In this document: positions 54,216 through 64,000 of the stretch, one piece after another | How the letters are laid out: each line of letters starts with the position of its first letter | Position numbering within the stretch: the stretch's first letter is position 1 | Source of the DNA: Palaemon carinicauda | Lineage: Eukaryota > Arthropoda > Malacostraca > Decapoda > Palaemonidae | Direction of reading: 5' to 3' | Assembly (NCBI RefSeq): GCF_036898095.1 | Contig: NC_090767.1 | Location: 37,073,299 to 37,137,298 of the forward strand | DNA: 64,000 nucleotides | Position numbers and translations under genes: made by a program | Notes under the pieces: model-generated | What the model saw: the letters and a program-made list of their open reading frames with translations, nothing else | Database searches by the model: none | What the model was told of the DNA's origin: nothing

Positions 54216-56099
54216 TGTTTGTGTATTCCACTGATTAAATATGATGATGCCATTCGGAAATTGGATTTCAGTACCTTAGAAATGGTTGATGAAATTTCAC
54301 ATTGAAATATGGCAAATGTAAAAATGAAATAACGTTCTCTAGACAGGTATCAGTATATATATTTTGGATTCACTATCATCTTCTTTTTCTTCCAATAGCA
54401 ATTTCTTTAATTTACATTGATTATATGGATAAAATATAAAGGTGACAAAAATCTAATAAAAATCAATGATAAAGGTAACGTGATAAATGTGAAAAAACAA
54501 TTATTTACGATAATAGTGATGGCAATGTAATAGTAAGATATAAGACAAATTATATAGCCTATTATTGGTGTAGATAGTATTAACACTACAAAAGATAAAT
54601 CTAAATGCTAGTATATATTTCATATGGAAATTATCCTTGACTATTTATATCACTATTAGAAAAAAAAACTGTTGAAAAGGAATTATTTGAGATAACATTT
54701 GTAAAAAATCAGCTATTGTGGGTTTGAATTTTTACAGTAAAATATATTATGGCTATATAGTTTCTGAGGACCATCTACAAAACAATATGAAGAAAAGACG
54801 AAAATTTATGCCTTCAATTTAAAGAGAAAAAATCTTTAATGATATAATGAAATTCATTTAAAGTGTCAGGAATTCAAAAGATGGTTGGTATAATGAGATC
54901 TTCTTTTTGTGCTTTTAAAAGAAATCTTTAGAAAGCTCCTGACTAGACTTACGTCACGGGTGATTTCTTCTTACCTTTCCTATTTCCTTTCTTTCTCATA
55001 CTCAGTTATAAACAAAACTTTTAAAAATAAGAGATAATATCTTTCCTTTTCTTCATCTACGTTCTGACTCAGGCTTCAATAGACGTACTTTTTTTTTTTA
55101 CCAATTTATGAAATGTTTATTTTTGTCCCGGGGCCTATATCATCATTCACGATATTGTTATTTGAAAAGAAAGAATAATTTGTCTTATTTTATGTAGGAG
55201 ACTTATTGATTCCTGAAATGAACAATTCAATGTACCTTTCAGTCGTTTGTAGAAATAATCCTTCATTTTACTTTTAAAATACATCGCTAGTAAACATCTC
55301 ACAAAAGTTTGAGGGTCAATACCTATATCACAAATATTTCTTAGTTAACATTAAACTTATGTTTAATCCCATAGAATCAGATGAATCCATATGCAATTAG
55401 TAGCAGTAATCCTTAAAAATCTGTTTTCAATCGAACATTTTAGAAAATATTTCTTATATCCATTAAATGTCTTTTCATAAGGCAGGATAGCTAGTTCGGT
55501 AATACCTGACTATGGAACACTCCAAAAACACTTATAGTCCAGCTTTCTGTAGATTCTTTGCATGACCGAAAGGCCTGGACAAAACACCTGCTTAATTTGA
55601 CTAAACGATCTACTTGGACACCGGTTTAGCGGCGGTAAACAATCAGAAACCCAGACGTTATTGTGTTATTTAGGGTTTTCTTTAAAGAAAATTAAATATA
55701 AAAACTTTTTTCACACGTATTATTTTTAAATATAACAGTAACACAGCAATGTAAGTATCTAGAGAACTTGTTCAACAAACAAGATAAAGTATACAGAATT
55801 ATTTATTCAATGGATATAAGAGAGATAAGATTGATTAACATCTGTGAAAATTAGGAAAATAGATATAACATTTATCGTTTCCTTTCTGGATGAGTAAAAC
55901 ATAATCAAGGATTTATAATTAGCAGGAAGAAAATTCTACCTCTCTGAAACTAAGAATCAATAACGTTTAGAGAATAGTATTATTACACAGCTGATAATAG
56001 CTATGAAATGGTTTTACAATTAGAATATATATGGGTCAATTAAAGTCACATCGAAGCACTCTTTCATGGTATCTATCTTATTATTTTTTTTTCTTCCTC
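54216..56099. other. No recognisable feature
   Basis: AT-rich, no long frames, no repeat or RNA gene that I can identify. Confidence 0.6.
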
Positions 56100-56323
56100 T
56101 TGTTTTTTTGAAATGGTGTGTTGGGCAGGCTTAATAGAAGGTCCATGGATGCCTGGTGGTTTATCAAGAGGTTGTCTTTTCCTTTTTCTGACTCTTTTTC
56201 TTCTCAAAACCATCCTTACTGTCCTCCCTTCAGTTGAAGTGGCTATCCTGGAGGGTATTTAGCCTTGCATGGTGTATCGGCTCCTCCATGTTGACCAGTT
56301 TTTCCGACTTTTTACTATAGTCT

Positions 56324-57180
56324 ATGGGTATCATCAATCACTTTATTTATAATTCTGTACATATTGTTTTTGTTATAATTCTTGTTAATCTAGTGTTTAA
56401 GTATGATGTCTCTTTTTTATTTCTATTCATTCTTATGCTGTCTGGAGACATTGAGCGAAATCCTGGACCAGTACGTCCTAGATTTCGTCAATGTCGTCTT
56501 CTGTATTTCAATATTCGTGGTCTTCATGCAAATATCCAAGACCTTACAGTTGCGTCCGGACAGTATGAAATTCTTTTGTGCTCAGAAACTTTGGTTTCTA
56601 ATATGAGGCACTCATCTGAGCTCCTTATAACTGGTTTTAAGAAGCCAATAATGTTGAAACGTGATGCCATCCCTAGGGCCAGGGGAATGGCGGTGTATAT
56701 TAGGATCGAGTACCCTGCTTCTCATAAGTGCTACTATGAATGTGGATGTCATGAGATTCATGTAATAAAAGTTTGTGGCAGGCATAACAACTTTTATTTG
56801 TGTTCGATCTACCGGAATCCGGACAGTGATGATTCTGTCTTCGATTGTCTTCTTACCATTATGGCTAAGATACAAGAAGATGATAGAAAGGCTTCTTTTG
56901 TCTTTGTCGGTGATTTTAATGCTCACCATAGCGAGTGGTTAAGTTCTCTCTCTCCTACCGATCGCCATGGCTTAAGAGCTTTAGACTTTGCCTCTAAATC
57001 AGGCTGTGAGCAGATCATAAAGGAAGCTACTCACAGGTCTGGTAATTGCTTGGACCTTGTATACACTGACTCTCCTGGTGTTATAACTAGTAAGGTTGGT
57101 TCTCCCGTCGGGACATCTAATCATGCCTTTATTTCATTATTAGTGAAGACTGAGCAGCCTGTCCCTGATACAGTATATCA
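56324..57180 (+). pseudogene. LINE ORF, part 1: 2A-like leader and AP endonuclease
   Basis: The leader (residues 1-48) is strongly hydrophobic (VIILVNLVF, FLFLFILMLSG) and ends in D-I-E-R-N-P-G-P at residues 42-49 (bases 56447-56470). This fits the D-x-E-x-N-P-G-P consensus of 2A ribosome-skipping peptides. Downstream are APE-type endonuclease motifs in order: LYFNIRGL, LLCSETLV, RGMAVYI, SIYRNP, VGDFNAHH and LDLVYTD. The final S-D-H box reads S-N-H (AAT at 57119-57121), so a catalytic Asp is replaced. By family knowledge this domain nicks target DNA for target-primed reverse transcription. The 56324 ATG gives a leader of 2A-compatible size. The frame ends at 57202 after a net one-base loss; the homologous frame resumes in the next register. 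Confidence 0.8.
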
Positions 57181-59271
57181 TATTCTTGTAAAATTTATAT
57201 AAAATCAAAAGCAGACTGGAATTGAATTTTGCATGATCTTTTGTGCTTGAATTGGTCACAATTATATAATAATGTAGATCATGTTGTCCCTTTGAATGAG
57301 AATCTAGTCAACATAATTGATAGGCGTATCCCTTCTCGTGTGCTAAGGTACCGAGTGAAGGACAAACCGTGGTTCAATGATGATTGTAGACGTGCTTATT
57401 TGGAGAAGCAGAAGGCCTATCACCTTTAGAAGGGTAACAGATCAGATTTGACCTGGAACAACTATACTCAGCTTCGAGCTTTTGTTCAGAGAGTTTATGC
57501 CTCAACTGAAAAGGAGTACAATTTAAGCATTAAATAAACACTTTCTGGTACAACTCAGGAACATAAATGGTGGTCTACCCTTAAATCTGCACTCTTTGGT
57601 GTAGATGCAACAGTTCCTCCTTTACTTAAACCAGATGGCTCAGTCACTCATTGTCCAAAAGAAAAGGCAACCCTTTTGGCTGATGTTTTTGACAGTAAAC
57701 AGAGTAATGAAAAACTTGAACTGCCTCATTCTTGTTTTCCTGAGGCTAAACAAACTAGTTTAGCTTTTCGATCTCATGAGATTAAAGCTCTGTTGATGGA
57801 CCTTGTTGCTTATGGAGGTGTAGACCCAAATGGTATTTTTCCTTTGTTTTTTATAAAGACAGCAGATTTCTTAGCTCCAAAGTTATCTTTTATTTTGCGC
57901 AAGTTAGCAAGAAGTGGAGCTTTTAGCACTTGTTGGAGAATTGGTAATGTTACTCCTCTATGTAAATGTGTTTGTGGTAACTCAAGTCCTACTGATTACT
58001 GCCCAATTTCCATAACTCCCATATAATCTAAAGTTTTTGAACGTCTTCTGGCAAAACGTCTTAATAGGTTTGCTGAAGGTAATCATCAACTCCCTAGTTT
58101 GCAATTTGGTTTTTGCAAAGGCCTTGGAGCATGTGATGCCCTTCTTACAATCTCCAATGCTGTACAGAAATCCCTTGATTGTGGTCAGGAAGTTCGTATG
58201 ATTGGCCTAAATTTTAGTGCTGCCTTTGACCGTGTTAATCATGAGGCCCTTGTTTTCAAACTGAAACAGTTGGGAGTGGGTTGGTCCTTTCTTAGCATTA
58301 TAATTGATTTTTTAAGTAATAGATCTCAAAGAGTTGTTGACGAGCCCCATAGTGAGTATAGGAATGGATTATCCGGTGTTCCACAGGGTAGTGTTCTTGG
58401 CCCATTACTTTTCATACTATATACATATGACATGTGGTTTGGCCTAGAGAACAAGCTTGTTGCATATGCAAATGATGCTACTCTCTTTGCATCAATTCCA
58501 TCCCCCGAATGTAGATTTGGGGTTGGTGAATCCCTTATTAGAGATTTAGCTAAAATTAGTGCATGGTGCAAATTATGGGGTATGAAGTTGAATCCTAACA
58601 AAACTCAAAGTGTGATTGTAAGTAGATCAAGGACGGTGGCTCCTCAACATCCGGATCTCAGTATTGATGTTTCTTCAAATTTGTATGACTCTTTCAAAAT
58701 TTTACGTGTGATTCTCGACAGAAAATTTACTTTTAAGAAACATATAAGGTCTGTGTCTTCTTCAATTGCACAAAAAAATGGCTTATTGAGAAAGTCTTTT
58801 AAGATTTTCGGTGCTCAATCTATTCTGAAGAAGTGTTTTAATTCTTTCATTCTACCTTGTTTTGAGTATTGTTCGCCCGTCTGCTCCTCAGCTGCTGATT
58901 CCCATCTTAATTTGTTGGACAGAAACTTACGGTCTATTAAATTTCTTATTCCTGATCTAGATAATAATCTCTGGCACCGTCGTTCAATTAGTTCTTTATA
59001 CATGTTGCATAAGATTTTTCATAACTCTGACCATCCTTTACATTTAAATCTCCCTGGACAATTCTATCCTGTTCGTAATACTAGGCAGGCAGTTAATTGT
59101 AATAGTCAGGCCTTCTCCATCATGAGGCTCAATACTACGCAGTACTTTAGAAGTTTCATTCCAGCTGTTACCAAGTTGTGGAATGATCTTCCTAATCGGG
59201 TAGTTGAATCAGTAGAACTTCAAAAGTTCAAAGTTGGAGCAAATGCTTTCTTGTTGACCAGGCGGACATGA
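57181..59271 (+). pseudogene. LINE ORF, part 2: reverse transcriptase and C terminus
   Basis: Read in one register from about 57,181 to the TGA at 59,269-59,271, interrupted by TGA 57223, TAG 57427, TAA 57535 and TAA 58024. The RT core is recognisable: FGFCKGLGACDALLTI, palm motif A as LNFSAAFD, motif B as GVPQGSVLGPLLF, motif C as AYANDATL, then GMKLNPNKTQ and the thumb. The C terminus (SFIPAVTKLWNDLPNRVVES) is typical of jockey/CR1-superfamily RT proteins. Motif A has Asn where the first catalytic Asp belongs (AAT 58210-58212). Motif C has A-N-D instead of A-D-D (AAT 58471-58473). The enzyme could not polymerise even if translated. Confidence 0.88.
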
Positions 59272-59371
59272 GTCTTTTTATAGTTTACATATGGCATATC
59301 TGTTTTTGACGTTGATAGTTTATATATGACATGTCTGTTTTGACGTTGTTACCTTTTTAGAATGATTTATT

Positions 59372-60111
59372 ACCTCCGCCAAGCGGCGGAGGTTATGTTT
59401 TCGGTTCGGTTTGTTTGTTTGTTTGTTTGTTTGTTTCTCTGTTTGTCTGTCTGTCTGTGGACAACGTAGAGGCCACATTTCTACACGGAATCACTTCAAA
59501 CTTGGCCAAGTAGTTCCCCAATGTGTATGGAAGAACTGATTAAATTTTGGTCAAGGTCACCCCAAGGTCAAGGTCACAGGGGTCACTGGTGTCACTATGA
59601 CATAAGTGGCCATATCAAGAGACAGAAATAAAGCACTGACTTTTGCATAAGCCAACAGGGAAGTCCTAGTCCAGGCGCAACCCATGGGTGATGTTCAAAT
59701 TTATAAAGGTCAAAGGTCAAGGTCATATTGGTGCATTATATCAATGTCATATTAAGTATCAGTGGCAAATGAACAAAGATCACTTGAAGGTCAAAAGTCA
59801 AGCAGGTCACTTGAAGGTCAAGGTCACGTGAAGGTCAAGGTCACGTGAAGGTCAAGGTCACCTTAAGGTCAAGGTCACGTGAAGGTCAAGTACATTTGAA
59901 GATCAAGGTCACTTGAAGCCAAGGTCATGTGAAGGTCCTGAACTGCCAAGGCCATTGAATGGTTAAGCTAAATTAAAGGTCAAACGTTACTTGAAAGTCG
60001 AAGTCACATCAATTCATGATTCTAGGACATATGGCGCTCTAGGTCACCTTGGCGGAGGTATGTCCTCTACGAGGACCATGTCCGCGTTCAGGACTTGCTC
60101 ACTTGTTGTTA
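59372..60111 (+). mobile_element. ~740-bp non-autonomous element inserted in the LINE 3' UTR
   Basis: It starts with a perfect 8-bp stem hairpin CCTCCGCC-AAGC-GGCGGAGG (59373-59392), then a (GTTT)n/(GTCT)n stretch and several hundred bases rich in AAGGTCA. GGCGGAGG recurs at 60051-60058, which can pair with the left CCTCCGCC, followed by the hairpin GTCCTC-TAC-GAGGAC (60062-60076). Direct repeats flank it: ATTTATT at 59365-59371 and 60112-60118, or alternatively TTA at 59370-59372 and 60109-60111. The LINE 3' UTR continues on the far side, which shows insertion. I cannot name the superfamily, and no transposase is present. Confidence 0.75.
59551..59954 (+). promoter_or_regulatory. Cluster of nuclear-receptor-type half-sites
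   Basis: TCAAGGTCA, the extended half-site of NR5A (FTZ-F1) and ERR-type receptors, starts at 59551, 59568, 59717, 59818, 59835, 59852, 59869 and 59903. The related CCAAGGTCA/CCAAGGCCA start at 59562, 59919 and 59946. The four from 59818 to 59869 are spaced exactly 17 bp. AGGTCA-A-AGGTCA (59707-59719) is a perfect DR1. The sites are seen directly; regulatory function is inference. Confidence 0.3.
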
Positions 60112-60262
60112 ATTTATTCACTTCATTTATTTATTTCCTTATTTCCTTTCCTCACTAAGCTATTTTTCCCTATTGGAGCCCCTGGGCTTATAGCATCTTG
60201 CTTTTCCAACTAGGGTTGTAGCTTGGATGGTAATAATAATATTGATAATAATAATCAGATAT

Positions 60263-61670
60263 AGCATATATAGCTTGAAAGCATATCTAAAAAAAAGTTT
60301 TTCACATTAATGACCAACATTTTTACATACTAGCAAATGACATTTACTGTAGGGGCAACCTCAGATATCTAGTTTTGGGCAAACACAGCATTTCATAGAA
60401 CAGGAACTATATTTACTGAGCATTGCAAATCTTTCTGGAAGCAAGACTTGAATGAAATGCTGCCTTCTTCAATTAGATAAATGTCACTTGGATCCAACTG
60501 AGCCTATTCCAGTCAGGTTAACGGCAAATATGTCCCAAAGTATGACCTGAGGATATAACATTTGACTGCTCGATTGGTGGTAGGTAACTCCAAGATTGTC
60601 TTTCTGCATAGGCGATAGAGGTAACACAAGTTTCCTTATTTGTACACATTCATAAGAAGTCCAACTCCTTCAAAAAACACTCAGATAATGTACAACATCT
60701 GTTTTCAGTTTTGCAGTCTTTATATCAAATGTAATTGTTGAATGACTACCAGTGTAATGATGCAAGACAACTGAGATTTTACAAGCATCTGATCGCAACT
60801 CTTCACATAGAAATTGAATGGTCAGTATAATCAGCATAAGAATCCATATACTGCATATCATAAGCAACGTCTCATCAGAATTAATCAATACTCAGGGGAA
60901 CAGATAATTATAAAACTCTATCATTTAATGAAAAAAAAAATTCTAACTCCTAGTCACAAATGCATGGCGAGCATAAGGAATAATTCTGACAGTGGCTGTT
61001 TACATAATTATGTCTAGATGAGATTAGACATCTTTTTCCTATTGAAATAAACAGGAATGGTTAAATTTCAGGTTGAGATTCAGTAAAACTAGTGACCCTA
61101 TTCTATAATTATACGCCGTTTCAACTAAGTTTCTTCAGCATAGATTTAATAGAAGATGAAAAAAAATGCACCATGGAAGTCATTTGTATTCTTGCAGATA
61201 TTCAACTTAATAAATAATATTGCTACAATACCTTTCAATATATTCAGTGTACTTCACTGAGGCCTCATTGTAAAATAGGATGCCAATGTATATTAAGTCC
61301 ATATAGCAATTAAAAAACATATCCTTCTCTTGATTTATATCTCGTATACAGAGGAAAATTTTTTTTTGTCCTATGTACGTGTATCCATTAACAATCTCTA
61401 GAGATTTATCCATAACCCACATTCTTGGTCCCTCTACATTTTTTTTTTATATAATCTATGTTTTACTCGGGTTATTTTCATTAGTACATATCTACTTCTT
61501 TATTGAAATATTTTAAACCTTTTTTGATTCCTCCCATAATTCAATAGATTAATAATAGGAAGTGGGTCTCATATTATGACGTAAGCCCTCCAAGATTTTC
61601 AGTAAGCATTTAAAAACAGTATCTCGATATAGGCCGTAGTTTATATTAAATTTATTAAAACTCACAAAAG

Positions 61671-61673
<3 letters not shown>
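60263..61673. other. No recognisable feature
   Basis: AT-rich sequence with scattered stops in all frames. Nothing I can identify. Confidence 0.6.
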
Positions 61674-61725
<52 letters not shown>

Positions 61726-61732
61726 TCTTCTT

Positions 61733-61762
<30 letters not shown>
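61674..61762. repeat. (CT)n-(CTT)n compound microsatellite
   Basis: About 49 bp of CT followed by about 40 bp of CTT. Confidence 0.98.
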
Positions 61763-61765
<3 letters not shown>

Positions 61766-62280
61766 CTTCTTTTTCCTTTTACTTAAGTAATATATTATGT
61801 GATCGTGGTCATATATAATATAATATAAAATTTCTTTTATCATAGTAATGTTTTTCAATATCGAGACTCAAATCTAGTCTATATTAACACAATTTATGTT
61901 TATTATACGCAGAAATATTTAGTAATACATTTGCACAATTATCTAAAGCTGTTGAGTTTATTCCAGGCTTAAGCGTTTAGGTAATATTTTACTAGTGATG
62001 AGGCTTTATATCAATATTTTCTTTTCTCTAATGATAAATATAATTTTATCATATTATAACTACTTAATCGTTGATTAATTCAACTATGAAAGAGTAAAAT
62101 ATTGGGTTAGGGCTAAAAATGCCTTGTAATATTATTTGACCATGAGTAGTTCTTGTTTACTCATGACATCACTGACTCGTCCAGTGATTCCACTAGTTCT
62201 TCCACCTTGTTCCTCAATATCTTCATCATCAGCAAACAGAACTTATCAATTTATCTACTAAGACCAGGTCATCTACTGCA
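61763..62280. other. No recognisable feature
   Basis: AT-rich spacer between the microsatellite and the truncated LINE. No gene or RNA recognised. Confidence 0.6.
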
Positions 62281-63186
62281 TGATTGTAAGGAGGTCAATG
62301 ACCGTGACTCCTGCACATCTGGATATCAGCATTGATAATGTTTCTTTAACTTTGTAGGACTCTTATAGAATTTTAGGTGTGATTCTCGACAGCAAATCTG
62401 CTTTTAATGAATAAAGATCTGTTTTCTTCAATTGCACAAAACATGGGCTTATTGAGAAAATCTTCCAAGATTTTTGGTGATCAATATATTCTGAAGAAAT
62501 ATTTTAATTCTTTCATTTCACCTTATTTTGAGATTTATTCTCCAGTCTGGCCTTCACCTGCTTATTCTAATCTTAATATGTTGTACAGGAACCTAAGGTC
62601 CATTTAATTTCCTATTCCTGATCTAGTTATTAATCTCTGACACTGTTGTTCAATTATTTCATTATGCATGTTGCATAAGATTTTTCAAAATTCTGACTAT
62701 CCTTTAAATTCATATATTCCCGGACAGTTTCAACCTGTTTGTAATACTAGGTATGCAGTTAACTCTAATAGTCAGGCCTTTTCCATCATGAGGCTCAATA
62801 CTATACAGTACTTTAGAAGTTTTATCTCGGCTGTGACTAAGTCATGAAATGTTCTTCCTAATCGGGTAGTTGAATCAGTAGAATTTCAAAAGTTCAAACT
62901 TGCAACAAATGTTTTTATGTTTAAAAGCTTACATCAGTCATTTCATAATTCATATATCAAATATCTGGTTTAATGCTGTTAATGTTTTTAAAATACTCTA
63001 TTTTAAGGTTTCATTACTTCTTCTATCGTTTATCTATTTACTGATTGCCTATACTCACTGCGCTATTTTTCCCTGTTGGAGCCCTTAGGCTTATAGCATC
63101 TTGCTTTTCCATCTAGTATTTTAGCCCAGCTAGTAATAATAATAATAAAAATAATAATAATAATCAAAATAATAATAATAATAATG

Positions 63187-63238
<52 letters not shown>

Positions 63239-63256
63239 TAATAATAATAATAATAA
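62281..63256 (+). mobile_element. 5'-truncated second copy of the same LINE family
   Basis: It starts abruptly in the RT thumb (GATTGTAAGGAGGTCAATGAC, aligning with about 58,613 of the first copy). It continues through SSIAQNMGLLRKSSKIFGDQ (SSIAQKNGLLRKSFKIFGAQ in the first copy) and the C-terminal LNTIQYFRSFISA segment to the shared 3' tail at 63,054 and a long, slightly interrupted (TAA)n tail (about 63,135-63,256). Several stops and indels show it is a relic. 5' truncation with an intact 3' tail is the usual product of incomplete target-primed reverse transcription. Confidence 0.88.
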
Positions 63257-63257
63257 C

Positions 63258-64000
63258 GGGGATGGCGTTGGAGTCGTCGAGGGGTACGTCTTCCCAACGT
63301 AGGTATGTGCTAGATGTCTTAAATGCTCAGTACTCATAATTATTTTGTTGTGCTTTTGCTAAGAATTGAAATCTAATCCATGTTGGATGACCACAATATT
63401 ACGGCTTCAGCAACATGATTTACTTTCAAAGGGAAGTGTTGAGCTTGCGGGTGTTTTCAGCAATGGCACTGAGATATCGGCATTAACAGGTGGACAAGAC
63501 ATCTTACTGTGGAGTGAATGCATAAACTGAAGGCAAGTGGTCTATGCGAATGATGAAGGGTGTACCTTCCAAGAACTAGCGAAAGTGATGGACAGCCAAG
63601 TCCACCACCCAATTCGGTTTTGAAGGTAGAGCAACCAGATTCTGCATTGAACAGTTTACTACTGATGAAGGGCAATGGGCAGGATGACCTGTTGACCATC
63701 TGCTGGAACAATGAACAAGTAGCGATGTCACTTTCGTGGCTGTCGAGATAGAGATGTACATGTGCCACGTGGAAAGTGAGAGTAACAGCAGTTGATAGGG
63801 CATTCTTTTTGTTACAAAAGTCCACTTTTGAAAGAATCCTGCTTCAGGTCTTTTAGGTAGCCCTTGAGGGAGCGATCGGTTGGTCGGAAAGAGTGATGGC
63901 AATTGCCGGGCTTTGGTGGTCGAGGGAGTTAGAAAGTTCATAATGAAGGCTACCTTCTCAGGGAGAGTTTGTACCCCTTCAGGAATGATGCCATGCCCTA
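63258..64000 (-). mobile_element. Ty3/Gypsy pol relic (RT-RNase H), runs off the right edge
   Basis: The minus strand encodes, in at least two registers, the end of a Ty3/Gypsy RT followed by RNase H. KKNALSTAVTLTF corresponds to the conserved segment just before the RNase H Asp box. FISSKLFNAESGCSTFKTEL is the family's K-L-x-x-A-E-x-x-Y-S-T-F-x-x-E-L block. KVNHVAEA near 63,420-63,445 matches the position of the family's VADALSR-type motif. Frameshifts and stops make it non-coding. It should continue right of the window with the rest of RT. It abuts the LINE's (TAA)n tail at 63,256, so the LINE probably inserted into this older element. Confidence 0.75.

Larger units (their letters stand above)
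56100..60262 (+). mobile_element. Nearly full-length CR1/jockey-type LINE, inactivated
   Basis: Order: putative 5' UTR from about 56,100, an N-terminal hydrophobic peptide with a 2A-like motif, an APE-type endonuclease, a linker, a reverse transcriptase, a C-terminal domain ending near 59,271, a 3' UTR interrupted by another element (59,372-60,111), then the conserved 3' tail from CTCACTAAGC at 60,151 and a (TAAT/TAA)n end. No separate gag-like ORF was seen. The exact 5' end and target-site duplication could not be fixed. Three defect classes are visible: one frameshift near 57,165-57,190; stops at 57223, 57427, 57535 and 58024; and substituted catalytic residues. Confidence 0.85.

Noticed and set aside
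57119..58473. APOBEC-like hypermutation as the cause of the Asp-to-Asn changes
   Set aside because: Every Asp-to-Asn change is G to A by the genetic code, and the stop codons seem to come from mixed changes, so there is no positive evidence.

Overview
This looks like AT-rich, repeat-dominated eukaryotic nuclear DNA. There are no operons or ribosome binding sites. The content is long (TA)n, (GA)n, (CT)n and (TAA)n microsatellites plus decayed LINE, SINE-like, DNA-transposon and Ty3/Gypsy sequences. I read it as an arthropod, most likely a decapod crustacean. That assignment rests on recalled similarity of the TE families and microsatellite style and was not tested by a search. No rRNA, tRNA or convincing conserved host gene was found.

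Region 1 (1-3.5 kb). A reading frame is open from the left edge and encodes a Lys/Glu-rich coiled-coil protein. One TAG, inside a 45-bp coding minisatellite, interrupts a frame that otherwise runs to 1979. It passes into a tandem array that alternates 267- and about 287-bp units (a ~554-bp higher-order repeat), followed by a (TA)n tract. Region 2 (3.5-5.26 kb) has no recognisable gene and one possible minus-strand LTR end.

Region 3 (5,264-51,000) dominates the window: four head-to-tail copies of an 11.5-kb unit (11,538, 11,502, 11,492 and at least 11,205 bp). Outside microsatellites they look almost identical by eye. The last copy runs into a 500-N assembly gap, so the copy number is a minimum. 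Each unit carries a SINE-like element with a LINE-type 3' tail, an antisense LINE relic, and a ~3.5-kb TIR-bounded DNA-transposon-like element. That element is filled with a ~373-bp dimeric satellite and carries GC-rich hairpins near its ends. No gene in the unit is convincing. Copy 1 differs from copies 2-4 by ten single-base changes, all in its first 1.3 kb, plus a 105-bp indel and one further substitution. This is the pattern expected of an array edge.

Region 4 (51.5-64 kb) is a transposon graveyard: a minus-strand non-LTR RT relic with a YTDD box, then a nearly full-length CR1/jockey-type LINE (56.1-60.26 kb). The LINE begins with a 2A-like ribosome-skipping motif (GDIERNPGP) before an endonuclease and RT. 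It is dead: four in-frame stops, one frameshift, and Asn in place of expected catalytic Asp at three sites. A ~740-bp non-autonomous element sits in its 3' UTR and carries many TCAAGGTCA nuclear-receptor-type half-sites, four of them at exact 17-bp spacing. A 5'-truncated second copy of the LINE abuts a minus-strand Ty3/Gypsy pol relic at the right edge.

The parts are linked mainly by transposition. The full-length LINE, the truncated LINE and the SINE-like element in every 11.5-kb unit share the same ~90-bp 3' tail ending in (TAA)n, which suggests the LINE machinery mobilised the SINE-like element.
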